64,000 bases of DNA from an uncultured Bacteroidales bacterium (GCA_944321735.1 CALUMK010000005.1:54040-118039); one strand, 5' to 3'; shown: positions 9,276 through 19,890, counted from the stretch's first letter. The notes: generated by a model not told the origin, from the sequence alone. Numbers and translations: made by a program.

Positions 9276-10883
9276 ATGAAACGCTGTTTGTTAACAGCTA
9301 TCGCCCTGTTCACCGGGTTCGCCCTGAATGGACAGGAAATAGAATCCATCGCCGCCGGGCTTTCCACCGAGGATTTCCTGTATTCCGCCGCATCATCCGT
9401 GGATCAAAACAAAATACAGCCCACCCTCCAGATCATTAACGACACCTTGTTTGCCGCCATGGCAACAGGCATCCATTCCAAAAGAATGGCAAGGCCCAAA
9501 GGCTTCACGACATACGGCTTGACCGGCATCCCTGTCTTGGATTTTGTACGTTCAGGCAACTCCATGATGGCGATTTGCTTAAAACAGGACGAGCAAACGG
9601 ACAGCCTGCTTTTGCTCTCCATCAATCGAGGCGAGACCTTCCAAGACGCCACCTCCTTGCTGAACGCGCAAACGAGCGGCCTGGAAATGCAGAGCCTGGC
9701 GCAGAACCCGATGAACCCGGAATCCGTGCTGCTGGCCACCAACCAAGGCATTTACAAGACAACCGATTTCGGCGGGACTTGGAACAAGATATCCGATTCC
9801 GTCCTGTCCCCGGTCGTGATGAAATTCCACCCAAGCGACACCAACGTGATATTCCTGGCCGGGACATTTTCCACGGCCAATAAAGGCATCGTCGTCCGGA
9901 TGGACATGAACACGGACGAGACCTTTACCTTCTGGCTGGACGGAGAAGGCAGCCAAGCCACCGACGTGCTTTTCAACCCGGAAAATCCGGAAGAAATGTG
10001 GTTTGCGGGAAACGGGATCGAAAAGATAGGAAGGTCGCAAGACGGAGGAAAAACGTGGCAGACCGTAAATTCGGAAACATTGGGCTGGACTTCCACTATA
10101 TTCCACTGCACCAAGCTTTTCACAAACCCGCAGGCAGACACCTTGTTTGCCCTTGCCGGGACAAGCAATTCCGAGATTTACGCCTGGGCTTCGACAGACA
10201 AGGGGACAAACTGGAATCAAATCTATCATGAATGTTTTTTCTTAGGGGAGGTGATAGTCTATCCCTTTGACATCGTCCAATACCAAAACGACCTGATTTT
10301 CTACTTCTCTTCCGGAATCTACCGGCTGAACCTATCGGAAATCACTCAGGAAATGGAAGCAATCTACGGCAAGCTCATCCATGTGGACAACCCTCCTTTG
10401 GACAATCCTCCGCTACCCGGAATGGTCTGGGCGCTGGAATCGGAATATGGCCAATATATCCTCAACTACGAATCGGCTTGGATTGAAGCAGACACAAAAC
10501 TGGTTGTGGACGGCATTGAATATTCCTTGAACGATTCAGTAGAAATCAGCGGCAGGAGCGTTGCAAAACAAGACATCAACGAAAACAGCTACAAAGAATT
10601 GAAAATCAAAAGCATGAAGAAAATCACGGATGCGGGAATCGATTGCCCCAACTCACATACCCATCTTCTCATTTCTCCCAATCCGGCATCGGAAACGTTT
10701 GCCTATCAAAGCAAAACACCTATAAAAAACTGGATAGTCCGTAACATTTCCGGGCAATTGATCCTGCAAGGCGATGCCAACCAGACCGAAATCGACTGCC
10801 AAAGCTGGCCTGCCGGTTTGTACATCTTTGAATGGGAAACCGCAGGCGGACAAAAAGGAAGGACAAAGCTCGTAAAACGATAG
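9276..10883 (+). CDS. Secreted T9SS protein with Asp-box propeller repeats
   Basis: A 535-residue protein from the ATG at 9276 (MKRCLLTAIALFTGFALNGQ, a clean signal peptide); the in-frame extension to 9150 lies within the promoter/leader and is rejected. Asp-box motifs are INRGETFQDA, TDFGGTWNKI, SQDGGKTWQTV and STDKGTNWNQI. A Pro-rich turn (NPPLDNPPLPG) precedes the tail. The sorting domain is LLISPNPASETF ... WIVRNISGQLILQG ... GLYIFEWETA, ending in KLVKR. The first half aligns by eye with 2697-4049 (both read PxLD(F/M)V, then TDSLL and a Q-NP-NP motif), so they are paralogues. Ligand unknown. A terminator follows at once. Confidence 0.86.
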   Translation: MKRCLLTAIALFTGFALNGQEIESIAAGLSTEDFLYSAASSVDQNKIQPTLQIINDTLFAAMATGIHSKRMARPKGFTTYGLTGIPVLDFVRSGNSMMAICLKQDEQTDSLLLLSINRGETFQDATSLLNAQTSGLEMQSLAQNPMNPESVLLATNQGIYKTTDFGGTWNKISDSVLSPVVMKFHPSDTNVIFLAGTFSTANKGIVVRMDMNTDETFTFWLDGEGSQATDVLFNPENPEEMWFAGNGIEKIGRSQDGGKTWQTVNSETLGWTSTIFHCTKLFTNPQADTLFALAGTSNSEIYAWASTDKGTNWNQIYHECFFLGEVIVYPFDIVQYQNDLIFYFSSGIYRLNLSEITQEMEAIYGKLIHVDNPPLDNPPLPGMVWALESEYGQYILNYESAWIEADTKLVVDGIEYSLNDSVEISGRSVAKQDINENSYKELKIKSMKKITDAGIDCPNSHTHLLISPNPASETFAYQSKTPIKNWIVRNISGQLILQGDANQTEIDCQSWPAGLYIFEWETAGGQKGRTKLVKR

Positions 10884-10930
10884 TCCTCAGAACGCCCCGA
10901 TGGAAACGGGACTTTCCTGCACCTAAATGC

Positions 10931-10970
10931 AAAGCGACCCGGACAGGCTCCATTTAACCGGGTCGCTTTT
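10931..10970 (+). terminator. Rho-independent terminator
   Basis: AAAGCGACCCGG (10931-10942) pairs with CCGGGTCGCTTT (10958-10969) and is followed by a short T-rich run. Confidence 0.85.
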
Positions 10971-10984
10971 ATATACCCAAAACC

Positions 10985-12232
10985 TTGAACACCTTGAAAA
11001 GCGACATCCAGGAACACCGCGATTCCTTTGCCCGTGAAGCCATGCGCCCCGGGCATCCCCATTGGAAACAGGCCATCAGCCGCCAAACACCCTCACCGCT
11101 CAAACCCGATGAAATCCGAAGCGAATTCGACCGCGACAACGGCCGCATCCTGCATTCTTCGGCCTACTCCCGGCTCAAATCCAAGACCCAGGTCTTCTTC
11201 CATACCAACGATGACCGCATCTGCACCCGTATCGAGCATGTGAACCACGTCATTTCGGTCAGCAGCACGATAGCCCGTTTCCTCGGCCTCAATACCGAGC
11301 TCACCTACACCATCGCGATGGGCCACGACTTGGGCCACGCGCCTTTCGGGCATTCGGGCGAGGTCTTCCTTGACGAGCTTTGCCGCAAATACGGCTTGGG
11401 CGAATTCTGGCACGAAAAGAACTCCCTGCATGTGGTGGACGACATCGAGCTCCTGCAAGACACCCAAGGCCGTTTCAAGAACCTGAACCTGACCTACGCC
11501 GTGCGAGACGGCATCATTTCCCATTGCGGGGAGGTGAACCAAGCTCTGCTGCGCCCCCGCGAAGAAGCCATAGACCTGCACAAATTCAGCAAATACACCC
11601 GCTTCGAACCATACACCTGGGAAGGCTGCGTGATGAAAATCGCCGACAAGATAGCCTATTTAGGACGAGACCTGGAAGATGCCCAGAGACTCGGCATCCT
11701 GTCCAAGGAGCAATTGGACGAACTGGAACACATCCTCTTGGGATTCCCGCATGTGGAAGCGGCCAACAACACCAACTTCATCCATATCTTCATCACCGAC
11801 CTCTGCCGCCACAGCTCGCCGGAAACCGGACTTTGCTTCTCGCCGGAAATCTACGAGCTGATGAAGCTGCTGATGCGGTTCAACTACAAGCATATCTACA
11901 AGCATCCCCGGCTCAAGAATTACGAAAAATACGCCAAATTGGTCATCGAAACGCTTTACGAGGCGCTTTCGCAGACCTTCTACGGCCCGCAAAGCCTGAC
12001 CGCCGTCGAAAAGGATTTCATCCCGGTCTATCCTAAGCTGGGCGGCGCTTTCCTGCGCTGGATCCGTCTCCTGGCCAAGACCGACGAAGCCGGGAACGCC
12101 GAAAGCTCCCACCACAAGCGGATTTACGACCTCCACGAAGAAAAGGACTACAACCGGGCGGTCATCGACTTCCTGTCGCTGCTCACCGACCGGGCGGCCA
12201 TCGAGTATTTCAACGAACTGACCTCGTTCTGA
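10985..12232 (+). CDS. dgt: Deoxyguanosinetriphosphate triphosphohydrolase (dGTPase, HD family)
   Basis: A 415-residue protein that hydrolyses dGTP to deoxyguanosine and tripolyphosphate, in dNTP pool control. The N-terminal marker RSEFDRDNGRILHSSAYSRL is typical. HD-domain metal ligands are visible as His in RIEHVNHV, HD in AMGHDLGHAPFGHSGE, and a later Asp in KIADKIAYLGRDLED. Start choice is open: TTG at 10985 or 10994, or ATG at 11042. The codons before 11042 keep the G/C-rich third positions of the gene, so I prefer the longer form. It begins 14 bases after a terminator and no clear promoter is visible. The epimerase gene follows 98 bases downstream with its own -7 element. Confidence 0.95.
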   Translation: MNTLKSDIQEHRDSFAREAMRPGHPHWKQAISRQTPSPLKPDEIRSEFDRDNGRILHSSAYSRLKSKTQVFFHTNDDRICTRIEHVNHVISVSSTIARFLGLNTELTYTIAMGHDLGHAPFGHSGEVFLDELCRKYGLGEFWHEKNSLHVVDDIELLQDTQGRFKNLNLTYAVRDGIISHCGEVNQALLRPREEAIDLHKFSKYTRFEPYTWEGCVMKIADKIAYLGRDLEDAQRLGILSKEQLDELEHILLGFPHVEAANNTNFIHIFITDLCRHSSPETGLCFSPEIYELMKLLMRFNYKHIYKHPRLKNYEKYAKLVIETLYEALSQTFYGPQSLTAVEKDFIPVYPKLGGAFLRWIRLLAKTDEAGNAESSHHKRIYDLHEEKDYNRAVIDFLSLLTDRAAIEYFNELTSF

Positions 12233-12256
12233 AAAACGGCATCCGTAAAATAATTG

Positions 12257-12265
12257 TAACTTCGC
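12257..12265 (+). promoter_or_regulatory. Candidate -7 element before the epimerase gene
   Basis: TAACTTCGC differs by one base from TAnnTTTGC and lies 65 bases before the ATG at 12331. The -33 element is not clear. Confidence 0.4.
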
Positions 12266-12330
12266 GGCTGGAAAAGCCGGCAAAAGACCGGCAAGGACGT
12301 GTTTGATCAAACTCAAAAATTCGTAAAGAC

Positions 12331-12732
12331 ATGAAACCTACCCACATCGAACATCTTGGCATCGCCGTCAAGAACCTGGACGAATCCATCAAGTATTACG
12401 AAGAAGTCCTGGGACTGGAATGCTACAACATTGAAGAGGTAAAGGATCAGAAAGTACGTACCGCTTTCTTCAAATTGGGCGATACCAAATTGGAACTCCT
12501 GGAATCGACCGACCCCGAAGGCCCGATTGGCAAGTTCGTGGAAAAGAGAGGCGAAGGTATCCATCATATCGCTTTTGCCGTAGAAGACACGCAAAAAGCC
12601 TTGGACGATGCCGCAGCCAAAGGCGTCCAGCTGATTGACAAGACCCCTCGCAAGGGTGCCGAGAACCTCAACATCGGCTTCCTGCATCCCAAATCGACCC
12701 ACGGCGTGCTGACCGAATTCTGCTGCAAATAG
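12331..12732 (+). CDS. mce: Methylmalonyl-CoA epimerase
   Basis: A 133-residue protein of the vicinal-oxygen-chelate (glyoxalase) fold. It interconverts (R)- and (S)-methylmalonyl-CoA in the succinate-propionate pathway. Features: THIEHLGIAVKNLDESI with the first metal-binding His, VRTAFFKLGDTKLELLE with a Glu ligand, GEGIHHIAFAVED with the second His, and the closing GVLTEFC Glu. Length and start are standard for the family. The histidine kinase gene begins 27 bases downstream on the same strand and may be co-transcribed. The presence of this gene fits propionate production by a gut-type Bacteroidales. Confidence 0.95.
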   Translation: MKPTHIEHLGIAVKNLDESIKYYEEVLGLECYNIEEVKDQKVRTAFFKLGDTKLELLESTDPEGPIGKFVEKRGEGIHHIAFAVEDTQKALDDAAAKGVQLIDKTPRKGAENLNIGFLHPKSTHGVLTEFCCK

Positions 12733-12759
12733 CCGGCAACATACATTTAACGCATTTCT

Positions 12760-15397
12760 ATGGACAAGGCTGCCAACATTCCGCTCTCGGCCCGGGAACT
12801 TCTCGATTTCGGCCCGGAGAGTTTCCTGTGCCTGGCAGCCTTGTTCCTTATCGGCATCGTCCTCTTCTTCCTGATAGAGAAAACAGGACGCATCCGGCGC
12901 AAAGGCATTTTCCGGCTTTCTTTCCTGATAAGCTATTGCCTCCTCTGCGCAGCCGGGATTTTCTGGAACAGCAACCGCCAAGAGCATCTTAAAAGACTCG
13001 AATGGGCGGAACGGATTGCCTTTCCCCGCGATAGAGCCTTTGAAAAGGATTTCGCCAAGACCGCCCGGAAGATGCAGGAAGACACGGTCCTGCTACAGTT
13101 TTTCCGCGAACATCCCGAACCGGAATACCGGGACGAGTTCGCCCGCCTGATTCAAGAACGCCATTTTTCCACTTCCTTTCCCGACTATCTCTGTTTCTTC
13201 ACTTTCTGCCAAGGGCAGGAACAGCTCTTGATCGATGCCGAAGCCACGGCCGACTGCCAGGAATTCTTCGAGCAGAAAGCCTCGTCCGGGATTCCCACCG
13301 AGACAGAGGGCTTAAGCGCAATGGATTACGGCATCGAATACTACGCCTACCTCTACCGTTGCCACTGGGAAATCCCTTCTGCCCCATCCGATACTCCGGC
13401 AACAGGGCTCTCCGCCCTGCCGGCATCGAAAGACACGCTTTTCCTCAACGCGGAAATAGGACGGAAGAAATTTTCCGACCAGCCGGGCCGCCCCGGGCTT
13501 CATCTGCCAAGGCAATATTCGTACGCTTTCTATTCCGAAGGCGACTTATGGAGCCATAGCGGGGACTTCCTGTACAGTTTCCAAATGAGGCCGGGCAACG
13601 ACTCGCTGCATTTCGACAAATGGAAGCACTACAGCCACCTGTTTTATCCCTTGCCCGAATCCCGGCTTTTAATCCTGAGCACGCCCGAACCGAATCCCTG
13701 GGACATCTTCCATAACTTTTCGCTCTTGTTCCTGATTTTCGGGCTCTTGGGAGCGGTTTGCCTCTGGCTTACCGACAAAAACTTCCTTGGCAAGGCTGGA
13801 AGCTACGCCCAGCAGCTCCGGATCAGCACCTTCGCCCTGATCATACTGGTCTTTATCGTGTTCGGCGGTGTCAGCCTCTATTTCCTCCGGCAATGGAGCG
13901 AAAACGAGAATGCCAAGCTGCTCCGAAACCAGACCCTTTCCATTCTGACCGAGATGGAAGAACGCTACTTATACCTCCCGGCCCAAGAAATCCACGACGA
14001 GAGTTGCGGGGACAGCGTCTGCCTGAGCCTGAACGCCGACATAGCACAGCTCTCCAATCTTTTCCGCAACGATATTTACTTGTACGATACCGATGGGAAA
14101 CTGATTTCCGGGCCTTCCGGTTTCCGTCTGATCCCGGATTCGCTGGATGCCGCCATCCTCCTTGACCTGAGCGAGGAACAAAGCCACTTGGTCATCCGCC
14201 ATATCCAATTCACCGGGAAAGGAAGCGGGTTGCTGGCCTTCACGCCTTTCCGTAATGTGCAAAACCAGATTCTGGGCTATTTCTGCATCCCCTACTACAC
14301 GCACCCGGACGAGATTCGTTCGGAAATGAACCAGTTCATCGGGACTTACCTCAACATCGTGGTTCTGATGATTTTGGTATCGCTGCTACTGACCTACCTG
14401 CTGGCGCAACGGATAACCCAGCCTCTTTCGCTGATTGCCCAGAAGGTGTCGCAAATCCGGTTGACCCGAAAGAACGAGCATCTGGAATGGAAACGGGACG
14501 ATGAAATCGGGGCTTTGGTAAAGCAGTACAATGTATTAGTGGACGAACTGGAAAGCAGTTCGCGCAAACTGGCCGAATCCGAACGGGAAGGGGCATGGAA
14601 CGAGATGGCCCGGCAGATAGCGCACGAAATCAAGAACCCGTTAACCCCGATGAAACTGCAAGTGCAGCAACTGCAACGGGCATACAAGGACCAGAAACCG
14701 GACTTCAAGGAACGGCTGGAACGTTTCGCCTCCATGTTAGAGGGGCAAATCGACCATCTGGCAGCCATTGCCAGCATGTTCTCCCAGTTTGCCCAATGGC
14801 AGAAGCCGCAGATGCAGGCCGTTTCCCCGGCACAGATACTGGAACAGACCTGCCAGCTCTTCACTGCAGAGGAAAGAATCGATTTTGTCCTGGAGATTCC
14901 GCCGGAACTGAAGACCGCCACAGTGGATGCCGACCCCAAATACCTGGAACAGATTCTAATCAACCTGATCCGCAATGCCGTGCAAGCCTTGGAGGAAAAA
15001 GGGACGGAGCCGATGGCTGGCGCGCAAGCCTGCATCCGTTCGGGACTCCGGCAAATCCAGCCTGCCGGACTGGAAGATGGCGACAGTCCCGGAATGGCCA
15101 AGGCTCCCGGAACAGGAACACCCGGAGGTGCCGTGCCGGATCCGCCTCTACGTGGCCGACAACGGTCCCGGCATCCCGATTGAAAAACAAAGCCGGATTT
15201 TCGATCCGCATTTCACCACACGCAGTACAGGCACCGGCTTGGGACTGGCCATCTGCAAACGTCTGGCAGAAACCATGGGCGGACACATCTCTGTGAAATC
15301 CGAACCGGGGCAAGGAAGTTGCTTCTCCATAGACTTTCCTTCGAGCCAGAACGGATGTCCCGAACCGCAAAAAACGAGTACTGGAGGCATACTGTAA
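12760..15397 (+). CDS. NtrY-like membrane sensor histidine kinase, frameshifted in the ATPase domain
   Basis: Membrane segments lie near residues 23-41, 51-70, 325-345, 358-378 and 528-548, giving two extracytoplasmic sensor loops. A HAMP-like linker (RITQPLSLIAQKVSQI) leads to the phospho-acceptor box AHEIKNPLTPMKL with His622, then the N box LIRNAVQALEE. The frame then runs out at 15183 in Pro/Gly-rich text, while the G1 and G2 boxes continue in another frame to 15397: VADNGPGIPIEKQSRIF and TGTGLGLAICKRLAETMGG. A +1 (or -2) shift therefore lies between about 15010 and 15130. The kinase would be inactive unless this is a sequencing error or recoding. No response regulator is adjacent. Confidence 0.88.
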
Positions 15398-15660
15398 TTC
15401 AACGGCTGAAGCAAATCACAAAACAATCCATTTAATATATTTTCAAGTTATTGCAAATAAAAAGGTATCATTTTAGTAGTACTATTCCCGGTGTCCAGTA
15501 TTTTTCCCGTAACGTATTTTTTCCCTTTCTCCCGCTCATGACGTTTCTTCGTATTGCCGAGACACAGCACAAGAGGCAAGCCCCGTAATCCGGATACGAG
15601 ACGATGCCGGTCTCGGAAGAAAGCCCGCACGGGCAACCGAACAAACCAAAAATCCAAATT

Positions 15661-18600
15661 ATGAAAAAGCAACTGCTGACCTTATGCTGCGCCATAGGAA
15701 TAGCTTCTTCCAGTGTCATGGCACAGAACGTAAAAACCTCTTACGAGCAAAAGAGGCTAGCCTATGAACAGAAAAAAATAGACATCTTCCAAGGGGCGGA
15801 AAGCGATGTGATTCCGATCCTGCAAACATCCTCCATCGAAAGATACAATGATATAAGGCAGAAAAACAGCCACGGGGCGCACATGCGTTCATTAGCGGAA
15901 TATCCTGCCTTGTACCAGTCCGTCATTTCCCGAAAGACAAAGGATGATGCGGACAGACTGACCGCCATCGGGGAATTCGGCTCCATCTCATGGACCATGC
16001 TGACGAATCCAGAGAATGGCAATTCCATGCTCATCACGATAGAATACGACCCCTCCGATGTCGATCGGAACGGAGTACGCAATTATTCCCGCGGCGTCAC
16101 AATCACCTGCTACGACGACAGCCTCAAAGCCACGAAAGACTTTTACCTGAAAACCTCCGATACGACCCAGAGTGTCATCATCATGAGCCAATACTCTACC
16201 AATTACTTCAACTGGGACGACAAGATGGAATTCATGATTCATGCGCACAGCTTCGCTGCGGGATACGGACCCGAATCTTGCCGAGATACCATGTTCATTG
16301 TCAACGAAGACGGCGAGATTCTCCAGCGAATCGGAAACACCAGCGATGCCTCCCTGCATACTGCCCCTGGAGAATTCTTCGATGAAAACCGCATCGCCGT
16401 AAGTCCAGCCTACTACTCCGGCTTGCACGACACAACCTTCACCTACATCTATGAAGCCGAGAACTTCGTGGGCGAAACCCCTGTCCCGTTGTTCAGATTC
16501 GCTATTCCTGACAACCTTGTAGCCCACAGCTCCGGCCCCATGGCATCGATCATGGAAATCGAAGGGGAACCTTTTTATGTGACTACCCAATATGCCAAAC
16601 CTTTCATCTCTAACGGCGACATGCTGAATCCAATCGTTGAAAAAGACAACGAATTCAGGATTATCATGCTCGACATGAACTTCGACACAGTGAAAGACAT
16701 CCGGTTGCCGCTTTTTGGAATAGAAGAGAATGATTACAGCATGGCCTCGCTCGATTATTTCGACAAATACAGAATCACCCGCCATACCTTCAACAACGAC
16801 GATAAGATTGAAATCATCTACGGTATAAACCAGTATCACGCCGATTGCGACTGTGAAATGATGAATTTGTACTTGGTAGACGAAGACGGCAACATCATCC
16901 AGGACATAGCCGAACAGATTTCCGGCGTGAAACGCTTGCTTGACATTCCTGGCCAAGAGGATGAATACGCCATTTCCATGAGCCAAGGAGATGGCATATC
17001 GGGCTTCCAGATGTTCCGCATGCCGGACATGGAAAAAGGGTTCTTCTTTCCTGCCAATCTCAACGGGGATCAGCTTTCCTCTACTTTTGACCGTGCAGTC
17101 AACGTCAACGGCGGTTATGACTACATCTTCGCATTGGGGATGGGCGAAGCCGATGACGAAACCACATACGGTATCATCGCACGCTACGACCAAGAAGGGC
17201 AACCGACCCAACGAATCCAAATCAATATCGGTAAAAACGGCGCCGTGTTCTCCCCGTTGTTCAATGCTTCGACCCTGAATCCGTACACTTTTGTACCTGA
17301 TGAAGAAATGGAATACCTCTACATGTCCGCCACGCTCGACGATGCCGGCATGCACCGACGTTTGGGCATAGCCACAGCAGAAAAGAACCTCTACGTAATA
17401 GACGACAACCCGGAACACGGCAGCATAGCCAATGTCGGCCTGCTGCGCGACATGGCAGGAACCAAGAACCATGCCATGTTCGTCTCCTTCTCTCCCGACG
17501 GCATTTCGGTTTCCAAGACCATCTTCTACCAACTGCCGCTGGAAACCCCGGACACCTTGCAAGGACAAGGCACGGAAGAAGATCCTTATGTCATCACCAA
17601 CGCGTTCGAGCTGGATCAGATCCGGAACTATCCAGATGCATATTTCATTCTTGGAAACGACATCGACATGGCATCCTACTCAGGCCTCGATGGTTCGGGA
17701 TTCATCAGCATACCAGAATTCTACGGACATCTCGACGGACAGAACCACTGCCTCTCTAACCTGCATCTGACATCGCATGGCCTATTCGCTTTGCTGATGC
17801 CCGAAGCAAGCATCGAAAACCTCCGCATGGAGAACATCAGCTTCGAAGAAGGATACGCTATCATGGGAAGCATCGCAGGCCAATCCATGGGAGGCATCAT
17901 CCGAAACTGCCATGTGTCGACAGAACACTCCTCCTTCGGAAATGAGATGTTCGGCGGCATCGTCGGTGAAGCCTCCGCCTACACGATTATCGACCAATGC
18001 AGCTTCCAAGGCAGCATCAACGTAGCCAAAGGCGAAAACGTAGGTGGCATAGCAGGCCAGCTGAAAACCGGCAGCACCATCATGAACAGTACAACGAAAG
18101 GCTCGATAAAAGGCGTGGCATCGGTCGGCGGCATTTGCGGTTCGACCTCCCGCAACGGAGGCAACATCACAGACTGCTACTCCAGCATGGATGTAACCGG
18201 AAGCGAATCCTTCGGCGGTATCATCGGCGAAAACACCGGCCAGATTACAAGGACCTACGCCGATGGGAACATCCTGTTTGCCCAGAACGACCAGACTAAC
18301 TTTCCCGGCGGGGCCGGTGGCATCGCCGGAAGCACAAGCCTGACCGGAAGCGGCCAGATCAAATACTCGTTCGCCCTTAACGATACCGTCTGGGCACCGG
18401 AAAATTTTGCCAGAATTGCCTATGCCACTATGTACGACAATTACCAAGGAAGTCCTACATTAGACTCGAACTTCGCCAAAAAAGACATGCGGATTGGCGC
18501 ATCCATGGAAGAACTTGACCCTGTGAACGATACCAACTGCGCCATCAACCGCATGCACGGGGAATCGCACGAACTGGCAGACTTCACGCAGGAGTTCTAT

Positions 18601-19683
18601 TCCGATTACGGATGGACCTTCGGATCCGATTCCGCGGCCCCTTGGCAGATGTCCGGCAGCAAGCCTCGCCTCTGGTGGGAATTCAACGTGCGCGGCGTGG
18701 AGCTTCCCTTTGCCGAAACCACGCTTGACAAAGGGGAAAGCCTGACCCTTGTCCCGGTCATCATTCCTGCTGATGCCTCCAACAAGAACGTATTCTTTGC
18801 CACATCCGATGCCGCTGTCGCATCTGTGAACCAAGAAGGGGTCGTGACGGCCAACAACGCTGGCAGCGCGACCATCACCGTCACCACGGAAGAGGGCGGC
18901 ATGACGGCCTCCTGCATCATCAATGTCGAGATTCCTGTAGAAGAAGTCCGGTTCACCGCCGACACATTCTATGTGGCCAAAATGGCAGACATCACGGTAA
19001 CAGCAGAAGCATTTCCTGAAGATGCCACCAACAAAGGCTTGAGATACTATTCTTTGGATCCGAGTATCGCCAGAAGCGTAGGAAGCTTGATTACCGGCAT
19101 GGAACCCGGATATGCCAAAGTGGTGGCAGCCGCAGAAAAAGGCGATGCATCCGACACCTGCGTGGTACGGGTCTATATCCCCGTCGAACAAATCTTCCTG
19201 AACGAGAGCAGCATCACCCTGAACAATGCCACGCCATCGTTCCAGTTGCGAGCCACCCTCTACCCGGACGATGCCACCGAGGTGCCTCTGACATGGACTT
19301 CGACCGATGAAAACGTGGCTACCGTCAGCAATACAGGCATGGTCAGCGGTCATGCCATGGGTTCCGCCACCGTGACTGTCAGCACGTCCGACGGGGCTGT
19401 GTCCGCCTCCTGCTACGTCCAGGTAACCGAGAACGTGGCCAACGAAGGAGCGGATGCCGTTTCCCTCACCGGCAGGATAGATCACGGGGACTTTGTGCTG
19501 GAATGCTCCTTGCCGATTGCCGCTGTCCAGATTTACTCCACGGCTGGGAATCTGGCTTATGCAAACCATTCATTCAACGCCTGCATGGTCAGGATCCCGG
19601 GCGGAGGATTCTCCAATGGCCTCTACCTGATACGGGCCACCTTGGAAGACGGGCAGCAAGCCATCGTGAAACTGATCAAATAA
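15661..19683 (+). CDS. Giant T9SS surface protein with GLUG-like and Ig-like (BIG2) repeats, copy 1
   Basis: A 1340-residue protein from the ATG at 15661 (signal MKKQLLTLCCAIGIASSSV, then MAQ). Residues ~25-620 form a family-specific region of strand-rich repeats with motifs such as FIVNEDGEILQRIG and DKYRITRHTFNNDDKIEIIYG. Next comes GTEEDPYVITNAFELDQIRN, a typical entry into GLUG-type beta-helix repeats (GGIVGEAS, GGIAGQLK, GGICGSTS, GGIIGENT). Three BIG2-type Ig repeats follow (PADASNKN, FPEDATNKG, YPDDATEVPLTWTS), then a type A sorting tail ending IVKLIK. Likely an adhesin exported by T9SS. It shares its architecture with 20638-24693. It is followed by a hairpin and a 39-residue membrane microprotein. 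Two small leader hairpins precede it (15597-15615, 15623-15634). Confidence 0.88.
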   Translation: MKKQLLTLCCAIGIASSSVMAQNVKTSYEQKRLAYEQKKIDIFQGAESDVIPILQTSSIERYNDIRQKNSHGAHMRSLAEYPALYQSVISRKTKDDADRLTAIGEFGSISWTMLTNPENGNSMLITIEYDPSDVDRNGVRNYSRGVTITCYDDSLKATKDFYLKTSDTTQSVIIMSQYSTNYFNWDDKMEFMIHAHSFAAGYGPESCRDTMFIVNEDGEILQRIGNTSDASLHTAPGEFFDENRIAVSPAYYSGLHDTTFTYIYEAENFVGETPVPLFRFAIPDNLVAHSSGPMASIMEIEGEPFYVTTQYAKPFISNGDMLNPIVEKDNEFRIIMLDMNFDTVKDIRLPLFGIEENDYSMASLDYFDKYRITRHTFNNDDKIEIIYGINQYHADCDCEMMNLYLVDEDGNIIQDIAEQISGVKRLLDIPGQEDEYAISMSQGDGISGFQMFRMPDMEKGFFFPANLNGDQLSSTFDRAVNVNGGYDYIFALGMGEADDETTYGIIARYDQEGQPTQRIQINIGKNGAVFSPLFNASTLNPYTFVPDEEMEYLYMSATLDDAGMHRRLGIATAEKNLYVIDDNPEHGSIANVGLLRDMAGTKNHAMFVSFSPDGISVSKTIFYQLPLETPDTLQGQGTEEDPYVITNAFELDQIRNYPDAYFILGNDIDMASYSGLDGSGFISIPEFYGHLDGQNHCLSNLHLTSHGLFALLMPEASIENLRMENISFEEGYAIMGSIAGQSMGGIIRNCHVSTEHSSFGNEMFGGIVGEASAYTIIDQCSFQGSINVAKGENVGGIAGQLKTGSTIMNSTTKGSIKGVASVGGICGSTSRNGGNITDCYSSMDVTGSESFGGIIGENTGQITRTYADGNILFAQNDQTNFPGGAGGIAGSTSLTGSGQIKYSFALNDTVWAPENFARIAYATMYDNYQGSPTLDSNFAKKDMRIGASMEELDPVNDTNCAINRMHGESHELADFTQEFYSDYGWTFGSDSAAPWQMSGSKPRLWWEFNVRGVELPFAETTLDKGESLTLVPVIIPADASNKNVFFATSDAAVASVNQEGVVTANNAGSATITVTTEEGGMTASCIINVEIPVEEVRFTADTFYVAKMADITVTAEAFPEDATNKGLRYYSLDPSIARSVGSLITGMEPGYAKVVAAAEKGDASDTCVVRVYIPVEQIFLNESSITLNNATPSFQLRATLYPDDATEVPLTWTSTDENVATVSNTGMVSGHAMGSATVTVSTSDGAVSASCYVQVTENVANEGADAVSLTGRIDHGDFVLECSLPIAAVQIYSTAGNLAYANHSFNACMVRIPGGGFSNGLYLIRATLEDGQQAIVKLIK

Positions 19684-19697
19684 ACACATTTCTAATA

Positions 19698-19736
19698 TTG
19701 CCATGGAGGAGACTGCCGAGCCTCTCTCCATGGCAA
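19698..19736 (+). other. Stem-loop between surface protein 1 and its microprotein
   Basis: TTGCCATGGAG (19698-19708) pairs perfectly with CTCCATGGCAA (19726-19736). No T run follows, and the microprotein ATG is 13 bases downstream. The second module has a different sequence but the same 11-bp stem in the same place (24705-24750). Confidence 0.75.
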
Positions 19737-19749
19737 TAACCCGTACCGA

Positions 19750-19869
19750 ATGGAAAAAACTGAAAGTCATCCCAAAAACTTCATTTCCAAGAATCTGGTA
19801 CCCATCATGGTCATATCGCTGGCAGGCATTATCGTGGTTGTCATCTTACTGATCAGTACATTGGAATAG
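19750..19869 (+). CDS. 39-residue single-helix membrane microprotein, copy 1
   Basis: ATG at 19750 to TAG at 19867-19869. The N-terminus is polar and mildly basic (MEKTESHPKNFISKN). It leads to LVPIMVISLAGIIVVVILLI, a strong transmembrane helix, and a four-residue tail. It has no signal peptidase site, so it is probably an inner-membrane protein with a short cytoplasmic N-terminus. The reading frame is supported by a homologue at 24807-24926 with the same length, same position after a giant T9SS gene, and matching NLVPIM and SLAGIIV blocks. It belongs to no family I know. Role inferred only from linkage: a partner, chaperone or membrane tether for the upstream cargo. Confidence 0.75.
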   Translation: MEKTESHPKNFISKNLVPIMVISLAGIIVVVILLISTLE

Positions 19870-19890
19870 GCAAGCAACGGGCGATATGTC

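Noticed and set aside
15988-17568. 526-codon - strand frame within giant protein 1
   Set aside because: Antisense shadow of a repeat-rich coding gene; no recognisable domain.
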